A stretch of DNA of 64,000 bases from Dipteris shenzhenensis (GCA_047967505.1 CM106540.1), one strand, 5' to 3'; positions 31,115 through 61,783 are shown, numbered from the stretch's first letter. Numbers and translations are program-made. Notes: generated by a model from the sequence alone, not told the origin.

Positions 31115-33655
31115 GGTGCAAGAAATGTACTCAAAAGTGTCATGAAAATCTCTGTACGAATCAACTGCATATACACTGACTATGCCAAGTGAAATCTCTC
31201 AGTGAAGATAGAACTACAATATATAAAAAATCGATATGTATTACAAAGCTTGTGGCAATGATGCCAGGAATAGCCAAGAGGCTTTACAAGGCTGAAATGA
31301 TGTGCACGATGCCATGAGATAGCCAAATAGGCTTTACAATGGTGGCATGTGTGTGTGAAATCAAGTGCTATCTGCCCACTGAAACAATGTGCAATGCCTT
31401 TGAACTCTCTGAAGTCTGCTCACTGAACTGATGAACGTAAGGTTTCAGGTAATGTAATGATGTGAAACTATATGTGAGCATATGGACTGACTCCGAGTAG
31501 GTACTAGTTGGGAATTTTGGGCATGGCTTAGATTGGCAACTTGGGGAAATTCAAAGCGTCCCCTCTATGGCAATCTAGTCTACTCTGATCTAGATCTATA
31601 CCAACCATCGATCGATAAAAGAACAGCAAATAATTCCTTTTCTTTTGTTCTTTTTAAGTGCTGGGTTAGATGTGTCGATGTAGAGGCAAATGTGCGTGAA
31701 GGAAGTGGTTTTGTCGGCAAGGATAAAACGTGTGTAACTTGTGCCGAAATATATGCGTGATGTGATAAGCACGTAGAGCATGAAAAAATGAGTGAATTTT
31801 CGTTTTAGAGCGCCCTCAAATTCTTCTTGGATCAAGAGATATGACTTGATCTAGGTAGAGGGGCAAAAGGAGTGCAAATGTGCTCAATGATGATGTGTCA
31901 TTGTGGGTCACATGCAGTGATGATGTGGCACTGTGCCTAGCAAGAAGTGTGCCAGTGGAGCCCTGTGCTGAGCTGGCAGGAGTGGTCACATGAAGTGACT
32001 GTGGAGCACTGTGTGTGCTTGCAGAGGTCAGTGCTGACTGGACAATTGAGGTGGCACAGATGATGATGTCAGCAAATGATGTGGCATTGATGACATGGCA
32101 CTACTGACATGTCAGTGATGATGTGATTGATGAGTTGGCAGATGATGTGGCAAAATTACGTGGTAAATGTTGACTGGTCAATGTGCTGATGTGGCAGTTG
32201 ACTGGTCAATGATGATGTGGTAGTCTCACGGTGCTGCTGACATGGTAGTACTAACGTGGTAGGTAGCTGCCATGTTGTAGATGATGTGGCACTTGGAGAT
32301 AAGGTTGCCACATAGCTAGCCTGTGGTGTGGTTGACTAAACTCCTTGAAGATAAGGAGAATGCCATGTGTCGTTGTATTGGCAGTCCGAATTTTTTGAGA
32401 TTCTGACAGAATCTATAAAGATTATGTCTCCTTTGTTAGTATTCCATTTGCATAGAGCTTTTCATGATGCTCAGGTCTATGTGATGTATAGGCTTGTAGA
32501 TGGAGGTTGGACTCTGGAGCACATTGTTGGAGCTCTATCATCTATGTTCATTTGTTGCTGGTCGCTGGTCGCGGCTGTTGTAAAGCTTGAGCCTGGAGCT
32601 TCCATTCTGTCTGGTTTGGAAAGGTTGTCACACTGTCGAGGAGCCGCGAACGATGGGCGTCATTGTTGGACGTGTCTAGTATAGGGTGGAGTGCTTGAGC
32701 AGGCGCGTTGCTCCATGGAGGCTCATTGAAGCATCCAAGACGTCGAAGCATAGGTAACTTTGCTATGGCCTTGAAGCGTGAGGAGGCTGCTATCGGCTAT
32801 GGAGCTGCTCGTGCTACTAAGAGCTAGGTCCAATAGTGAGGCGTCTGTTAGCTATGAAGCTTGCTAGAGTGCGGGTCGTGCGGGCTGATGGAGCGAGGCA
32901 GCTATTGAAGCCTGTGACTACTAGCTTTGCTGAAGCGTAAGCGTAGTTGATGCAGAGTTCGTAGTTGATGGAGAGGCTTAGAGCCTTAGTTGTAGAAGAT
33001 TGTAGCAGGCCGCCGCTGCTGCTGATTGCTACTATCAATGGGAGCCTTTGCTTTTTTATCATTGTAGGAGGTGCACAGCCGAGCACTTGTGATGTGTTAT
33101 GCTGTTGGAGAGGTAAACTACCGCAACTAGCAGTCGCTTGGAGTCCTTTGAGTAGTCGGGCTCTAGATCGAAGTATGCTGAAGTAGCTCAAAGTTGTTGG
33201 AGTCGCATGCTTCAGACTTTACTGAGGCATTTGGAGAGGTGGCTCGTTGGTGAAGGCTCTCTATAGTTCATTGCTTTGTTGCATGGAGAGTCAAGGTCGG
33301 AGCCTCGAAGACTTGCAAGCACGCAAGGGCTGATGCACCTCAGGTATGCAGTCGTTGAGGGAGTTTAAGAACTCTTTCTCACAAACCTCTCAAAACCTCT
33401 CTCTCAAAGACTAAGATCTAGATCTCTCTCTCTCTCTCTGAAACAAGAAATACTCTCTCTCACAAGAATGAAATCTCTCAAGAACTCAAAGATCTCTCAC
33501 GAAAGAAATGCAATGAATGGAATTCTCAAATGAAGTGGATGGAAATTTTTCAAATGGACAGAAATTCTATCACTCATTGGAAGTGAATGAACTCTCGATC
33601 TCTCAACCTCTCAATCACTCTCAAGGATTACAATGCCTCAGCGGAAGTCGAGGGA
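31115..33655 (-). other. unusually long Copia-1 leader with degenerate repeats
   Basis: About 2.5 kb lies between the primer-binding site and gag, where Copia elements usually have a few hundred bases at most. From 31880 to 32330 it is filled with a degenerate phrase 'gatgatgtggca' (about fifteen versions). From 33360 to 33620 it is rich in 'ctctctcaaag' words. The open frames at 32367-32684 and 32817-33191 have no recognisable domain. It may be captured host or other repeat sequence. Confidence 0.75.
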
Positions 33656-33667
33656 GCTTTGATACCA

Positions 33668-33924
33668 TGACAAAATATGAAGAGGGGAGAGGAGAAGAGT
33701 GGAGATGAGGAGAGAGGGCACAGCTAGAGAGCACACCACAAATGACTAATTGTACACTAGATTTAGTTGAAAAAATAGAATACATACAAACCCATTTAGG
33801 GTTAGGGTTAGGGGATCTAACCCTTTCCTTTATAGCACTCTATAAGGTTAGTGCTATGCACATATGATCACGTGATGGTGCTCTGCATACATGATCACAT
33901 AATGTTGAGCATGAGTTCTCAACA
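33668..33924 (-). repeat. 5' LTR of Copia-1
   Basis: 257 bp with plus-strand ends TGACAAA and CTCAACA. It differs from the 3' LTR by substitutions and an extra 'aatgttgagcatgag' segment near the end. It is followed at once by the target-site copy agtaa. Confidence 0.9.
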
Positions 33925-34997
33925 AGTAATTGACCAAAGGTGATATGAGCTTCCTTTTCTTTAAGGTCGGACAACAAGTCATAGCTTCCAATTCCTTGTC
34001 CTAAAGGAAAGTCTGACTGGCTAATTCTCCTTCTAGATGCCTCCTTTTTCTTACTATGGTGTTCCTCTTCCTGATGTTCCTCATCTACTTCTTCCTTGCT
34101 TTCTTCTTCTTCTTTTGCTTTACCACACCCCCGTTTAGCCATCATTACCTCTCTTTCCTCATCCCCTGAAGAAGCTTCTAACAAGGATACTTGTTTTTCT
34201 TCTTTCTTTCTCAATCTAGGACACTTAGGGCGATAGTGACCTTTTTCATTACATTCATAGCAAGTGACCCCACTCTTATCTCGAGGCCTATCCTCACTCT
34301 TTGGTGCTCTAGGTTGTCGTGCATTAACTAAATGCAAGTTCAAATTAGCAAACTCTGCCATCAATTGGGAGATATTATAATCTAACTCAAAGGACTTTGG
34401 TACCTGAGGAGTGCCCATTACCTCCACCTTAGAAGTTGAAGTTGTTGAAGACACAAAAGAGGATTCGATCTTTAGAGAAGCTTCTTTCTTGGTCGCAATG
34501 CGAAGTGCCTCCATGTATGTTGTTGGATCTTTACTCATTACTTTTGAGCGAAGATGAGGCTCCAAAGCCATAAATTTGCTCATCTTTAAGTGCTCCATCC
34601 CTACGAGACTTTGAGGGGCCGATGATGCAGATGCCATAGCTCCCAAAGCTGCCCTTTCATACTTTGTCCATAAAGTTTCATATCAGATTGCCAACGCAGA
34701 GACCATCTCACCCTCTCGTTGATAGAACTGGTCCAATTGCAACATCAAAGCATTTGGTGACTCCACTGCCCCAAATCTTTGCTTCATTGCAGCCACCACT
34801 TGGTCCTAGTCCTCCTTGGTAGAGTTTGGCAAGGCCTCATGCCAACTCAAGGCTACACCTTCAAGAAAATCAGGCAAAATCTCCACCCGATCCTTCATGG
34901 ACCATCGAGAAAGCCGGCATCCTCAAACAAAATCTCGAACATAAGACTCCGGGTCTTCCCTTTGGGTCCCTTGAAACACTGGAATCTTCACCATGAT
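33925..34997 (-). pseudogene. gypsy-1 gag, N-terminal and zinc-knuckle part
   Basis: The coding starts near 34997 (KIPVFQGTQREDPESYVRDF) with the gag core DFLEGVALSWHEALPNSTKED, then QRFGAVESPNALMLQLDQFYQ. It continues into the open frame from 34646. A CCHC knuckle (CYECNEKGHYRPKC) is near 34250-34205, followed by a Lys/Glu-rich stretch. The frame is cut by the Copia-1 insertion at 33924; after removing Copia-1 it continues at 26898. Stop codons near 34925, 34805 and 34680 show decay. Confidence 0.88.
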
Positions 34998-35149
34998 AAA
35001 ACACAAAAAGGAAACACCAAGATCCAAATAATATCCCAAACAAGATCCCATAGAGCCTTAGTATACCAAGACCAACTTATTATGCATAACCACTTTTTAA
35101 AAACCCTCCATAATATGACCCTCGACAAAATTTTCAAAAATAAGTGACC

Positions 35150-35661
35150 AACCAGCACCATGAAAACATTGTGTATACATGCATTCAAGAATCACCCTTG
35201 TCACAATTGGAAGTGCATATAACAGCTTCAAGATATTGTACTCTTCATCATTTGCATAGCAAAAGAATTTGAAAGCATTGAGAATCACCACTCCACTGTT
35301 ATAGTCAAAAACTACCCAAAGACTCAACCCTCCTTCACACCAAGCTGCCAGTGCATGAAACAATCCTCAATCTATCATTGTGCCTGCTGACGGTATTGTC
35401 GATTCACCAACATATTCAAGAGTGTAAACATAAAGGATATGATCATGATGGCCATGCGAATAGCTTGAGCATCACCTTCACAATCTTCTAGTTCTCTTAA
35501 ACAGGCTGCAATCTCTTCTAACGGAGTTCTTCCAGGCATCTTCTTATCACATCAAAAAACATGCCTACACTAGGCATAACATGCAATCAAGTACACCTGA
35601 GACTGTTTAGTAAGGTGGGATGAATCCAATGCCAAACGTACCCAGTGGCTCCACCAAAAGG
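35150..35661 (-). other. gypsy-1 leader and primer-binding site
   Basis: The sequence between the LTR remnant and gag has no clear coding. Reading minus from the LTR end at 35662, the first bases are CCTTTTGGTGGAGCCACTGG. The TGG-initial part is a plausible primer-binding site, but I cannot name the tRNA. Confidence 0.5.
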
Positions 35662-36187
35662 TGTAACATGACGTTGGGGGTAATAAACTTCACACACCTC
35701 TTCACTTCTTGCTGCTTTTGAACTGAGTGATAGAGATATTCATCATCACTAGGAAAGGGACATTAAAAAGAAGCTTTTATACCAAGAGAACACACCATAC
35801 TATCCTCCCTTAGATGAGAATGAAGATGGTAACATCCCAAGTGATGTTTTACTCAAGCATAGGGAGAAGGAAAGAATCAGCAAAGGCCATAATCTCAACA
35901 AGCCGGTCTACGCCAAAGAGAAGAGCAATGCATGGTTGAAAGAAGATCTTGCGGCTCAACATGACATGAACTGATATATATCTAGGAGTTTGAAGGGGAT
36001 GATTGGGTCAGATGGGTAGGCTCTGGGGGATCATTGCAACTCCTTCACAGATACCTTTACAATTACCTCAAAACACTCTCCAAAATATCATAAGACACAG
36101 AGACCCATAACTTTCAGCTGAGACATGATATCAAATATTCGAACACATATTGAGATGCATCTTGAAATGGGCTTCGCTCTGATATAA
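35662..36187 (-). repeat. 5' LTR remnant of gypsy-1 (526 bp)
   Basis: It matches 22152-22675 closely (same 'aacatgacgttgggggtaataaacttcac' start and same 'gggcttcgct(c/t)tgatata' end). Similarity stops abruptly at about 36187, so some 1.4 kb of LTR is missing. The breakpoint is followed by unrelated purine-rich sequence. Confidence 0.85.
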
Positions 36188-38110
36188 TGTTTTCTTTTAA
36201 GGGGCAAAAAAAGAGAGAAAAGGGGGCTATTTGGAGACTGTAATATCACGGCCTCTAGGAAGCCCCCTTTGCTCATTCTTTTGTCCTTTCATAAGGCATT
36301 TGTTATAGCATCTTGCACCTTCAAATCTATGAAAGGTTGACCCTCATTCTTTAAATTTTGGTCTATCCAAACAAAGGGAAAACCAAGAACATCTCATGCG
36401 GGTGCTCTGTGAAGGAGCTCAAGTGGAGCTGCTATTTAGGAGGAGCTGCAGCTAAACTACTGTGACTTAGACTAGAGGTAGGTACTTAATACTAAAGTAA
36501 CATTTACTGAATGCTTAATACTAACTAATAAACTTGTGACTACTAACTTACAAGTTTGTATCTTGTAAAATTACTAACCAGATGCTACTAACAATTTCTA
36601 ACTATTTTAAGAACTACTACGAGGAGGAGCATCAACTGAGTTGCTGTGAGACGAGATAGAGGTATTTACTAAATACTACATGAATACTAGATTCATACTT
36701 AAGACTAACTAATAAATTTATGACTTGTAACTTACAATTAGTAAAAAAAGTTGTAAACTACTACTACTGACCGGCTAGATGCTACTAAGTACTTCTAGCT
36801 ATTCTAAAAAACCCCACTTTACCTTGCAAAACAATGACTATTAATTACTTGTGATGTGAATTGTGATGTGACTAACAATGACTAACAATTACTTTGTGAT
36901 GTGAATTATAGAATACTAACATTGTGAACTAGGCTCCAAGATTTGTCATGAAGATGTTCTATGATCTTGAGTGGTTGGCTGGCAATCAAAAGAACAACTA
37001 TGGAATAGCTGCTCCATGGTTCATAGTGATATCTACCCCATGGACAGTTAACTTTCTTCCTTCTTGCCTTGTCATGAGGAGTGTGTTAGTGGTAGTGTAT
37101 TGAAATGTTTAGCTAGCCTGGCTGGTATCTCTTTGAAGGCCTTGAAGTCCAACAATTTTAGCAAATGGTATTAAAGAGAGCTAGGCCCCCCACTTATGTT
37201 AATTCTTCATGAATGTTCCCTTATAACTTTGGTTAATCGGCATTTCACCCTCGTAACTAATTAATTAATGAGCACTTCATCTCGTTGGGGGGGCCTATTG
37301 AGGACATGGCATAGCCAAAAAATGTAGAAATGGGACTCCAAGGAGATCTATTTGGCCATTTAGTTGTCCTTTCCAAGAGCTTCCAAGGGCCTGATGTTGA
37401 GTTCCTTATGGTAGAAGAGTACTTATTTGTCCTTTTTTCGTGTATAATGGGTCTGTGAAGGGGTCAATAACTACTAAGACAATGGTAGAGGAGGCTTCAT
37501 TTAAATACATTATAAGTTTTGGTCTTGGTTTGTTAGCAGTAATTGCATTAAGTCAGAGTCTTTTCCATTTGAATAGGAATGTGCAAAGCTCTTTGGTCCT
37601 AGGAATTCAGGGTTGGTAAAAGAGGAAACAGTAGGCTTTTCTCAAGATGCATGTACATTAGGTATGAGGATGGAGAGTTAGTACAAAGTTGGCACTTCAA
37701 ATGGTGGCTTTTTCTTCCAGGTTCAAGGTTGTGTTCATAGTGTCGGCATTGACATTAAAGCATATCTTTATTTGTGCTTCTATTGGTATTTCTTCATGTC
37801 ATTTTATAGCAAATCTTATCATGCCAATCCAAGCCTGAGATGGGCACAAAATGTCAATTCTTCTGAATGATTGAGTTGAACATTAACATGGTTGATAAAT
37901 TATTCATCCAATTAATGACTTCAATAAATTATGTACCCATGGTGCTATTATTATTTCTAGATATTTACAACCCTTGCACATAATGGAAGACAAGAAACAT
38001 AGACAATCCATTTTTTTGCAAGTACTTGTTCTATGAATGCAGTATTTCAATGCATATGAAACCGAACAACTATTCTAGAAAGCCATAAAGAATAATTTTC
38101 TTCAGCACTA
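36188..38110. other. no gene seen; contains a degenerate tandem duplication
   Basis: No motif-bearing open frame is found. Within it, 36440-36630 and 36631-36815 are two degenerate units that share 'gaggaggagc...cta', 'cttaatactaactaataaacttgtgactactaactta' and 'agatgctacta' wording, a unit of roughly 190 bp. The sequence is AT-rich with many 'actaac' words. Confidence 0.5.
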
Positions 38111-38204
38111 ACTCCAATGGAGACTAATAATGTGTTCAGGTTTCCAAGAACTTCAGCGTACACTATTTTCCCTCTATTTTTTTTTCTCTCTGGCAAGTTC
38201 AAAA

Positions 38205-38806
38205 TTGTTTTGTAGTATCTAATGTAGGGGGATCAATGGTGGGATATTTTGACCAAATATTAATCACTTTTCATTTGTAGTATCTCCTCTAATAACTAGC
38301 AGATTCATCCTAAGTCTCATCTTTGATCCCTGTTAAGTAGTGTCTCCTAACCAATGGAGCTGCTCAAAGTTAATGCTTTTGTACTTTTTGTGAAACTGTA
38401 CTGTATGAAAACATAGAGGTAGGTAAAAATGGTGGTTTGCATGGGATCTTTTTCAACTCATCACAAGGGCTTGGTCTGATGTAAGAGATGCTATTATAAA
38501 GCTCGAGGTCTTTATAATCGCATACACGAGGTTGAAGTGTGATGAATTAGAACACGGGATCATGGAAATGACCATTTCTATGAACCCCTCTCTTTTCATT
38601 GAATACAGCTTTGCAAAAAGTACAAAAGCATTAATTTTGAAGAGCTTCTAGTTTTTCTAGGTACTACTCAATATAAATGGAAGTATAAGTTTATCTTGGA
38701 TTTGGTAGAATTTGGTAGAGGATTGAAAAATGAAAACTTATTAATGTTTAGTTTGAATATCTTACCATTGATGTCATTAGAGGAGACACTACAAAACAAA
38801 TCTAAA
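38205..38806. repeat. about 600-bp imperfect palindrome (foldback)
   Basis: The two halves are inverted copies. The core at 38493-38518 (attataaagctcgaggtctttataat) is nearly self-complementary. Further out, 'ttaatgcttttgtactttttg' words near 38367 pair with the complementary words near 38615. The 'ttgttttgtagtatct' word at 38205 pairs with 'agacactacaaaacaa' at 38784. The similarity may reach out to about 38110 and 38890. Mismatches and small indels are frequent, so the duplication is old. No protein is coded in either arm. Confidence 0.85.
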
Positions 38807-38899
38807 CTATTACACAAGAAATTGGAGAAAGATAAAAATTGTACATAGTAAGTGCCACTCGAATGATTCCCTTGCTTGAATGCAGTCACTTGATGTTTT

Positions 38900-41800
38900 G
38901 ACTTACTCGACTGGTTTCAAGTCTTTTACAAAGAGGGTAGTTGAAGTTTAGCACATGTGCAACTCGCATAGATATTGGAGGAGTATGAAAAAAAGTTAGG
39001 GAAAGCCTTTGATTCTCGTACATCATCTTTCTCTTTAGGGACGTCAAGGAATAAAGAAGATGTAATTTTGGAGACAATTGGATAAGAGGATCAGTTAAAT
39101 ATTCCTAATGTGGAGCAATGTCAGTTGAAGGTGCTAGCCATTGGTGACCTTGTATTGCTTAATAGAAGATGTTTGAATACATTTAGTTATAATACAAAGT
39201 TGTCTTTGAAATATGTAATGTTGGAAAAGATTTAAGAATTGCAATAATGCTTTGTGCTACAAATTTTGAATTCATATACCATTTAAGAAGTACAACAATA
39301 ATTTGTATAACAAATTTTAATTCATAGGTAAACAAATTACATCATGCATATCAAGTGATTGCTTATGAAAGAGATAAGGTTTTCTAGCATCTTCAAAATA
39401 TATGCAACAATTCATTTTTTTCCTATGAGATTAATAGCCATATCATAAAGTGTTTGCTCATGAAATGGAAAAAGCCTATGTCCATATCATAAAGCTTGTG
39501 AATTTCTATGTAACCGGTAAACATTACCCATGTATACATAATTGTATAAGTGCATGTGTGTGCTCATAATCTCACAAATACTAATCCCTTAGCAGTATCC
39601 TAATAGCAAGGCTTGCTTGTAGGCTTGCTTCTTCTCTTTTTGCGCTTCACCTTCTTCTTTTCTCTAACATCAACATAATTTGTGTTTGAAGATCCATAAA
39701 AAAGAGGCACTTTACAAAACCATATCAAGAAGAATGTAGGAATCCTATAATGTACTTGCAAGGTTTGATATAAAGTGTGGAGAAATGTTTAAAGTGCTAA
39801 TCTCATGCATAACCACCAGCAAGATGTTGTGACTGAACTTTGTACAAACTCGAGTACATGTAGCTGCATGACAATATGTAGCTATTATTTTGTACATGAT
39901 CTCACCATCTTAATAACCATTTTATGATTCAACACAAAGAGAAAACTTTAATACAGATTCAACAATAAATCATCTTTGCACAATTCATTAATTTATGCTT
40001 CTACTTTCCATGTCATGTATAACCAATGTAGAAATCCATAAAAATTACTTGCTAGATAATATCCATAATTGCTATAATAAAATTGAAATTAAATTCATGA
40101 CCTCATATTGTATAGTGAATATACAGAAAGACAAAGCAAGTGTAAGAGTAACAGAGAGACACAGAGAAACAGAGACAGAAACTAACTTGTGTCTATAACT
40201 AACAAAAGGCAAGGAAAGACAAATAGAGGGAGAGAGAGAAAGAGAGAGAAAGCGAGAGGGACAAAGAAGAAAAGTGATAAAGTGCATGATTCTCTCACCA
40301 TATCTCGTATAATGTTTTCCAAATACATTGCTTTGGATTTTCAAACCTAGCATGCTGGAACATTAAGTCTACTCCTTGCCACCACATTTAAACACCATGT
40401 TTCACATATCTTGGGGTGGGTGTTAGGAATCAAAAGAAAATGGACTAAATTGGTGAGATTAAGAGACTAGAACTACTGAGGGTAACCAAAAAATAGTAAA
40501 AGGTGGCTTACTAATCTGGAAAGAAAGTGGACTCTATAAATTGATATGAAGAAATTGGGTCTCAACAAGGAGGCTTGGATTTCCCAATGTTGTGGTTAGA
40601 AACTATTGGTGATAGGAGTATAAGTGGTGGAGACATATTTCTCACTCCTTTCAAGTTCCAATAAGAGTGGCGTCACTAGTTCTGTAAAAAACTTCAGGCT
40701 CTTTATTTTGCAACTATATTAAACTACTCTGTTAGCCACTACAACAAAACAATGAGAGCCACAATGAAGGAAGCTCCAAATGAGAAACCAAAGCAAATGA
40801 ACACAGCTTCCAAGCAGCTAGAGGTCCAAAAACAACAGCAATTCCACGCAAACTACTCCACCAACGTTCGTGAAACAATAGAACAACTCTCAAATGAAGT
40901 AATGAAGCACCTAGAGCGACCAAAATTCAAGAGTATGATCTTACACTAATGAGCATGCACTCGACTGAGAAACTAACACCACAGATCTTGCAAACACTAT
41001 GAATACAGTAGGCAGTATAAGGGAAGTACCTCCCATCTCCACCACATCTACATCATCCGAAGCACTCATCCTACAAGATTCAAAGCTCACTTTCAATGCA
41101 AGAGGCTTTCATTTCTATGCTTAAATAGGAAATGGCTATGTTGGAGGAAAAGGAGGTTGATGATATAAGGAATTGAAGGAGATGGTCAGTGTCTAGGAGT
41201 GCACACTAGTTGAGGAGGTTGAAGTCTCATATATTTAAACCAAAAATGTGAGTGGAGGTGAACCTTTCATTGAGGACAATGCATAGCAATCAATCTAATG
41301 ATATGCCTATGGTGGGTGCCTTGTAGGTCTCTTCTATGAGCATTCTTCAAATGGGAGGATGCTTGTTTACTCTTGGATTTTATTGATGAGGATGATGTGT
41401 CTAAGAGTATTGTAGCTTGCAAGAATGAGGTCTTCACATAGAGATCATGGGTTAGGGGCTAGTCTAAGGAATCTATATTTGTGGAGTGCTTATGTGGAGA
41501 TGAGTCGGAGTGTGATGCCTGATGATCATGGAGTTATGTGATGTCTAGGCATGGGGGTGAGTGTGATTCCAACACCACCTCCTTTTAGTTGTTGGAATGC
41601 CTTTACGCCTACGTCTTGGCCATGTTGGAGAAGGCATTGTGTGGCGTGGATTGTTGCACTACATCATAGGCTTCTTGTTCGAGCCTTAACATTTCTACTA
41701 TCCTTTTATGGTGGGGATGGGGCTCATGTGGCCTTGATTTTTTGGAGGAGTTCCTTTACAATGGATGGAAATTTTGCACACTTGTCTTTGATATAGGTTA

Positions 41801-43813
41801 ATGGGCTTGCTTGGGAGGTTGAGCTCATTTACGCATGCACTATGTACTCTGCAATACGTTAGGTGAAATTTTATTTCTTTGTTATTTGGGGCTACTTTTG
41901 GTTTTAGTGACACTGGTGCAAGAGGCTGTGCCGAGGTGGTGTTAATTTACCTTTGCTCCTATGCAATCCAAAGGGAGACAATGTTACGATGTGACTCGTT
42001 TCACGTCAAGCAGTTTAACTGGAGGTTGAGTTCTATAATTAAACATGTTATGCAAAATTGTGTTCCCATGGGGGAAAAGGAAGTGGTTATAGGTTTGGTG
42101 TAAAGATGAAAAAGAGGAAAGGTCTAGAGGCCAAGGGATATGATTTCTCTAAGGCGAGCATGAAGAGAGGTGGATCTCCTAGTGTTGGTTATGCATGTGG
42201 GAGAATGTCTAAATACAAATGCTAGTGTGCAATGGAAATTATATCACTATTTCCTAACCTCCCTTGAAAACAAACCCCGTAAGCACTCCACATGCATATC
42301 AAGTGTTTCTTCAATCCAATGGATCCTTCACTCGAAATATTAATCGAAGAAAAGAACCGATGTAACATTGTAAACATCTATGCAGTCCCCCCAATTATAG
42401 ACAAGCTATATACTATACAGATATATGTGCAACCACTAGTTTCACTATTTGTTTGCTAGCAAGTGCATCATGTAGTCCTCAGAACTTAGAGCATGTAGTA
42501 GAAAGGTTAGATTGACAAAGATCTAACTAGTAGATTGCTACTATATCATGCAACAACATGCTTCTACTTTTCATGGTGCTAAGTCCTACAAAACTTCGTA
42601 TTCGATGCTTATTCTAACTTGCAAATCCTGCCACATCCATTTAGTAGGTGATAAGGATGAATTGAGAAATAATCACTACCACCCTCAAGGATCTTCCTTA
42701 CTGTGTCTATACTATGTCTCACGTTCTTGTAGTGAGCACTATCTAGCTTACTTGAGATCTCGTATATATCATGTTCTTGAGTAGGTTCACACAACTAGAG
42801 CTGGCTAATACTTGGTCTTAATAGGTTGCTTCCATAAAGGAGACACCCTACCTACATGTAATGTCTTTTGTACTGAGCTGTGCCCTAGGTTAGTATGTCA
42901 TTTTGTAGCAAACCTTGTTAATCCCATCCAATGCCAAAGAAAAGGAAACGATATTCTTTGACACAGAATGATATATGGGAGATGCACAAACCTTGTTAGG
43001 GCTTTCTACGGTGGATGGGCTTTCTATGGTGGATAGTGCAGCAGTGCTGCTTTCAATCGGAGACATGTAGAACCATATCCACAACAGTAGTGGAGGTGCT
43101 AAGAGGGACTCCCTAATTTTGACTTTACCACAATCTAAGTTCGCATTTTCAACCGTGCACCGTGAAGTGTGATCAAAGTTTGTACATACAGTAAATAAAC
43201 CTCAGCTGCCTTTGCTCCAAAAATGTCTTTCAACCTGTGTTTACTCTCAATGTGCATTGTTGACTCTGATATGTATGATAGATTTTCCCTGTTACATTAA
43301 TCAAGAAGCATTGATTGGTTGTTTAAATATACCAGTCCAGATTTGACAAAGATAGCTAATGCTCCAGAGGTAAAATTTTCCGACTAGCAATACAGAGATT
43401 GCATCTGCAAAAGCAATCAAGGAAAGCATGTGAATCTATGCAAAATATTAAGGAGAGACTTCAAGTATGATCCAGATTTTATATGCTCATCCAACTGCAA
43501 GCGTGCTGACTGTTGACTACGCACTCTCATTCATGCTTGCTGTAAATTTATGGCTCAGGGATTCATGCACTTAAAAAAGTATGATGAAATGAGATGGCAT
43601 ATATAGACCACATACAAGGTTTTGTGCAGCACAAAAGCATGTGTACCATGCTTTGTATTGCTTTTTGCACTGCATTTGTTGCATGCGAATTTGGAGAAAA
43701 TATCTCTCAATTCAAACAAAATTGAATATTGATCTCACAAGCATGGAATGAGAGCACGGTGATATGCTACCTTCAGCTCCACAACAACTTGATTTAATTT
43801 CCGCTGACAGAAA
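38900..43813. other. gene-free interval downstream of the kinase gene
   Basis: I see no coding motifs on either strand. A purine-rich stretch at 40145-40275 (agagaga-type) is low complexity. The right end just below 43814 should hold the kinase 3' UTR. The short reading frames at 40732-40949, 41551-41913 and 42548-42794 overlap on opposite strands and are not convincing. Confidence 0.45.

Positions 43814-61783
<17,970 letters not shown>

Larger units (their letters stand above)
26904..33924 (-). mobile_element. Ty1/Copia element (Copia-1), full ends, nested in gypsy-1 gag
   Basis: 7,021 bp between the direct repeats agtaa (26899-26903 and 33925-33929), a perfect 5-bp target-site duplication. 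LTRs lie at 26904-27147 and 33668-33924. Next to the right LTR is a primer-binding site (reverse complement of 33656-33667, TGGTATCAAAGC; one mismatch to the initiator tRNA-Met type). On the minus strand the order is LTR, a 2.5-kb leader, gag with a CCHC knuckle, protease (DSGASSHM), a shortened integrase, reverse transcriptase (YVDD), RNase H, polypurine tract, LTR. This is the Copia order with integrase before RT. Stops, frameshifts and a deleted integrase core make it inactive. It splits the gag-protease frame of gypsy-1 cleanly, so it inserted later. Confidence 0.93.
22152..36187 (-). mobile_element. Tat-like Ty3/gypsy element with dual RNase H (gypsy-1), interrupted by Copia-1
   Basis: Read on the minus strand the order is: 5' LTR remnant (35662-36187), a leader with a putative primer-binding site just below 35662, gag (about 34997 to 33925), a Copia insertion (26904-33924), the rest of gag/protease (26898 to about 26160), reverse transcriptase, RNase H, a second RNase H, a piece of integrase, a polypurine tract and the 3' LTR (22152-24059). 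Without the Copia insertion the element is about 7.0 kb. The extra RNase H between the normal RNase H and the integrase is the hallmark of the Tat lineage. It is inactive: the protease active site is deleted, the second RNase H has a catalytic substitution, the integrase core is gone and one LTR is cut short. Confidence 0.88.

Noticed and set aside
31533-33191. Several 70-125-codon frames in the Copia-1 leader.
   Set aside because: They have no domain, are on both strands and overlap the repeat array, so they are more likely chance frames than an extra element gene.
38205-38806. Call of a definite microRNA gene in the palindrome.
   Set aside because: The fold is plausible, but no mature sequence or expression can be read from DNA alone, so only the palindrome is reported.
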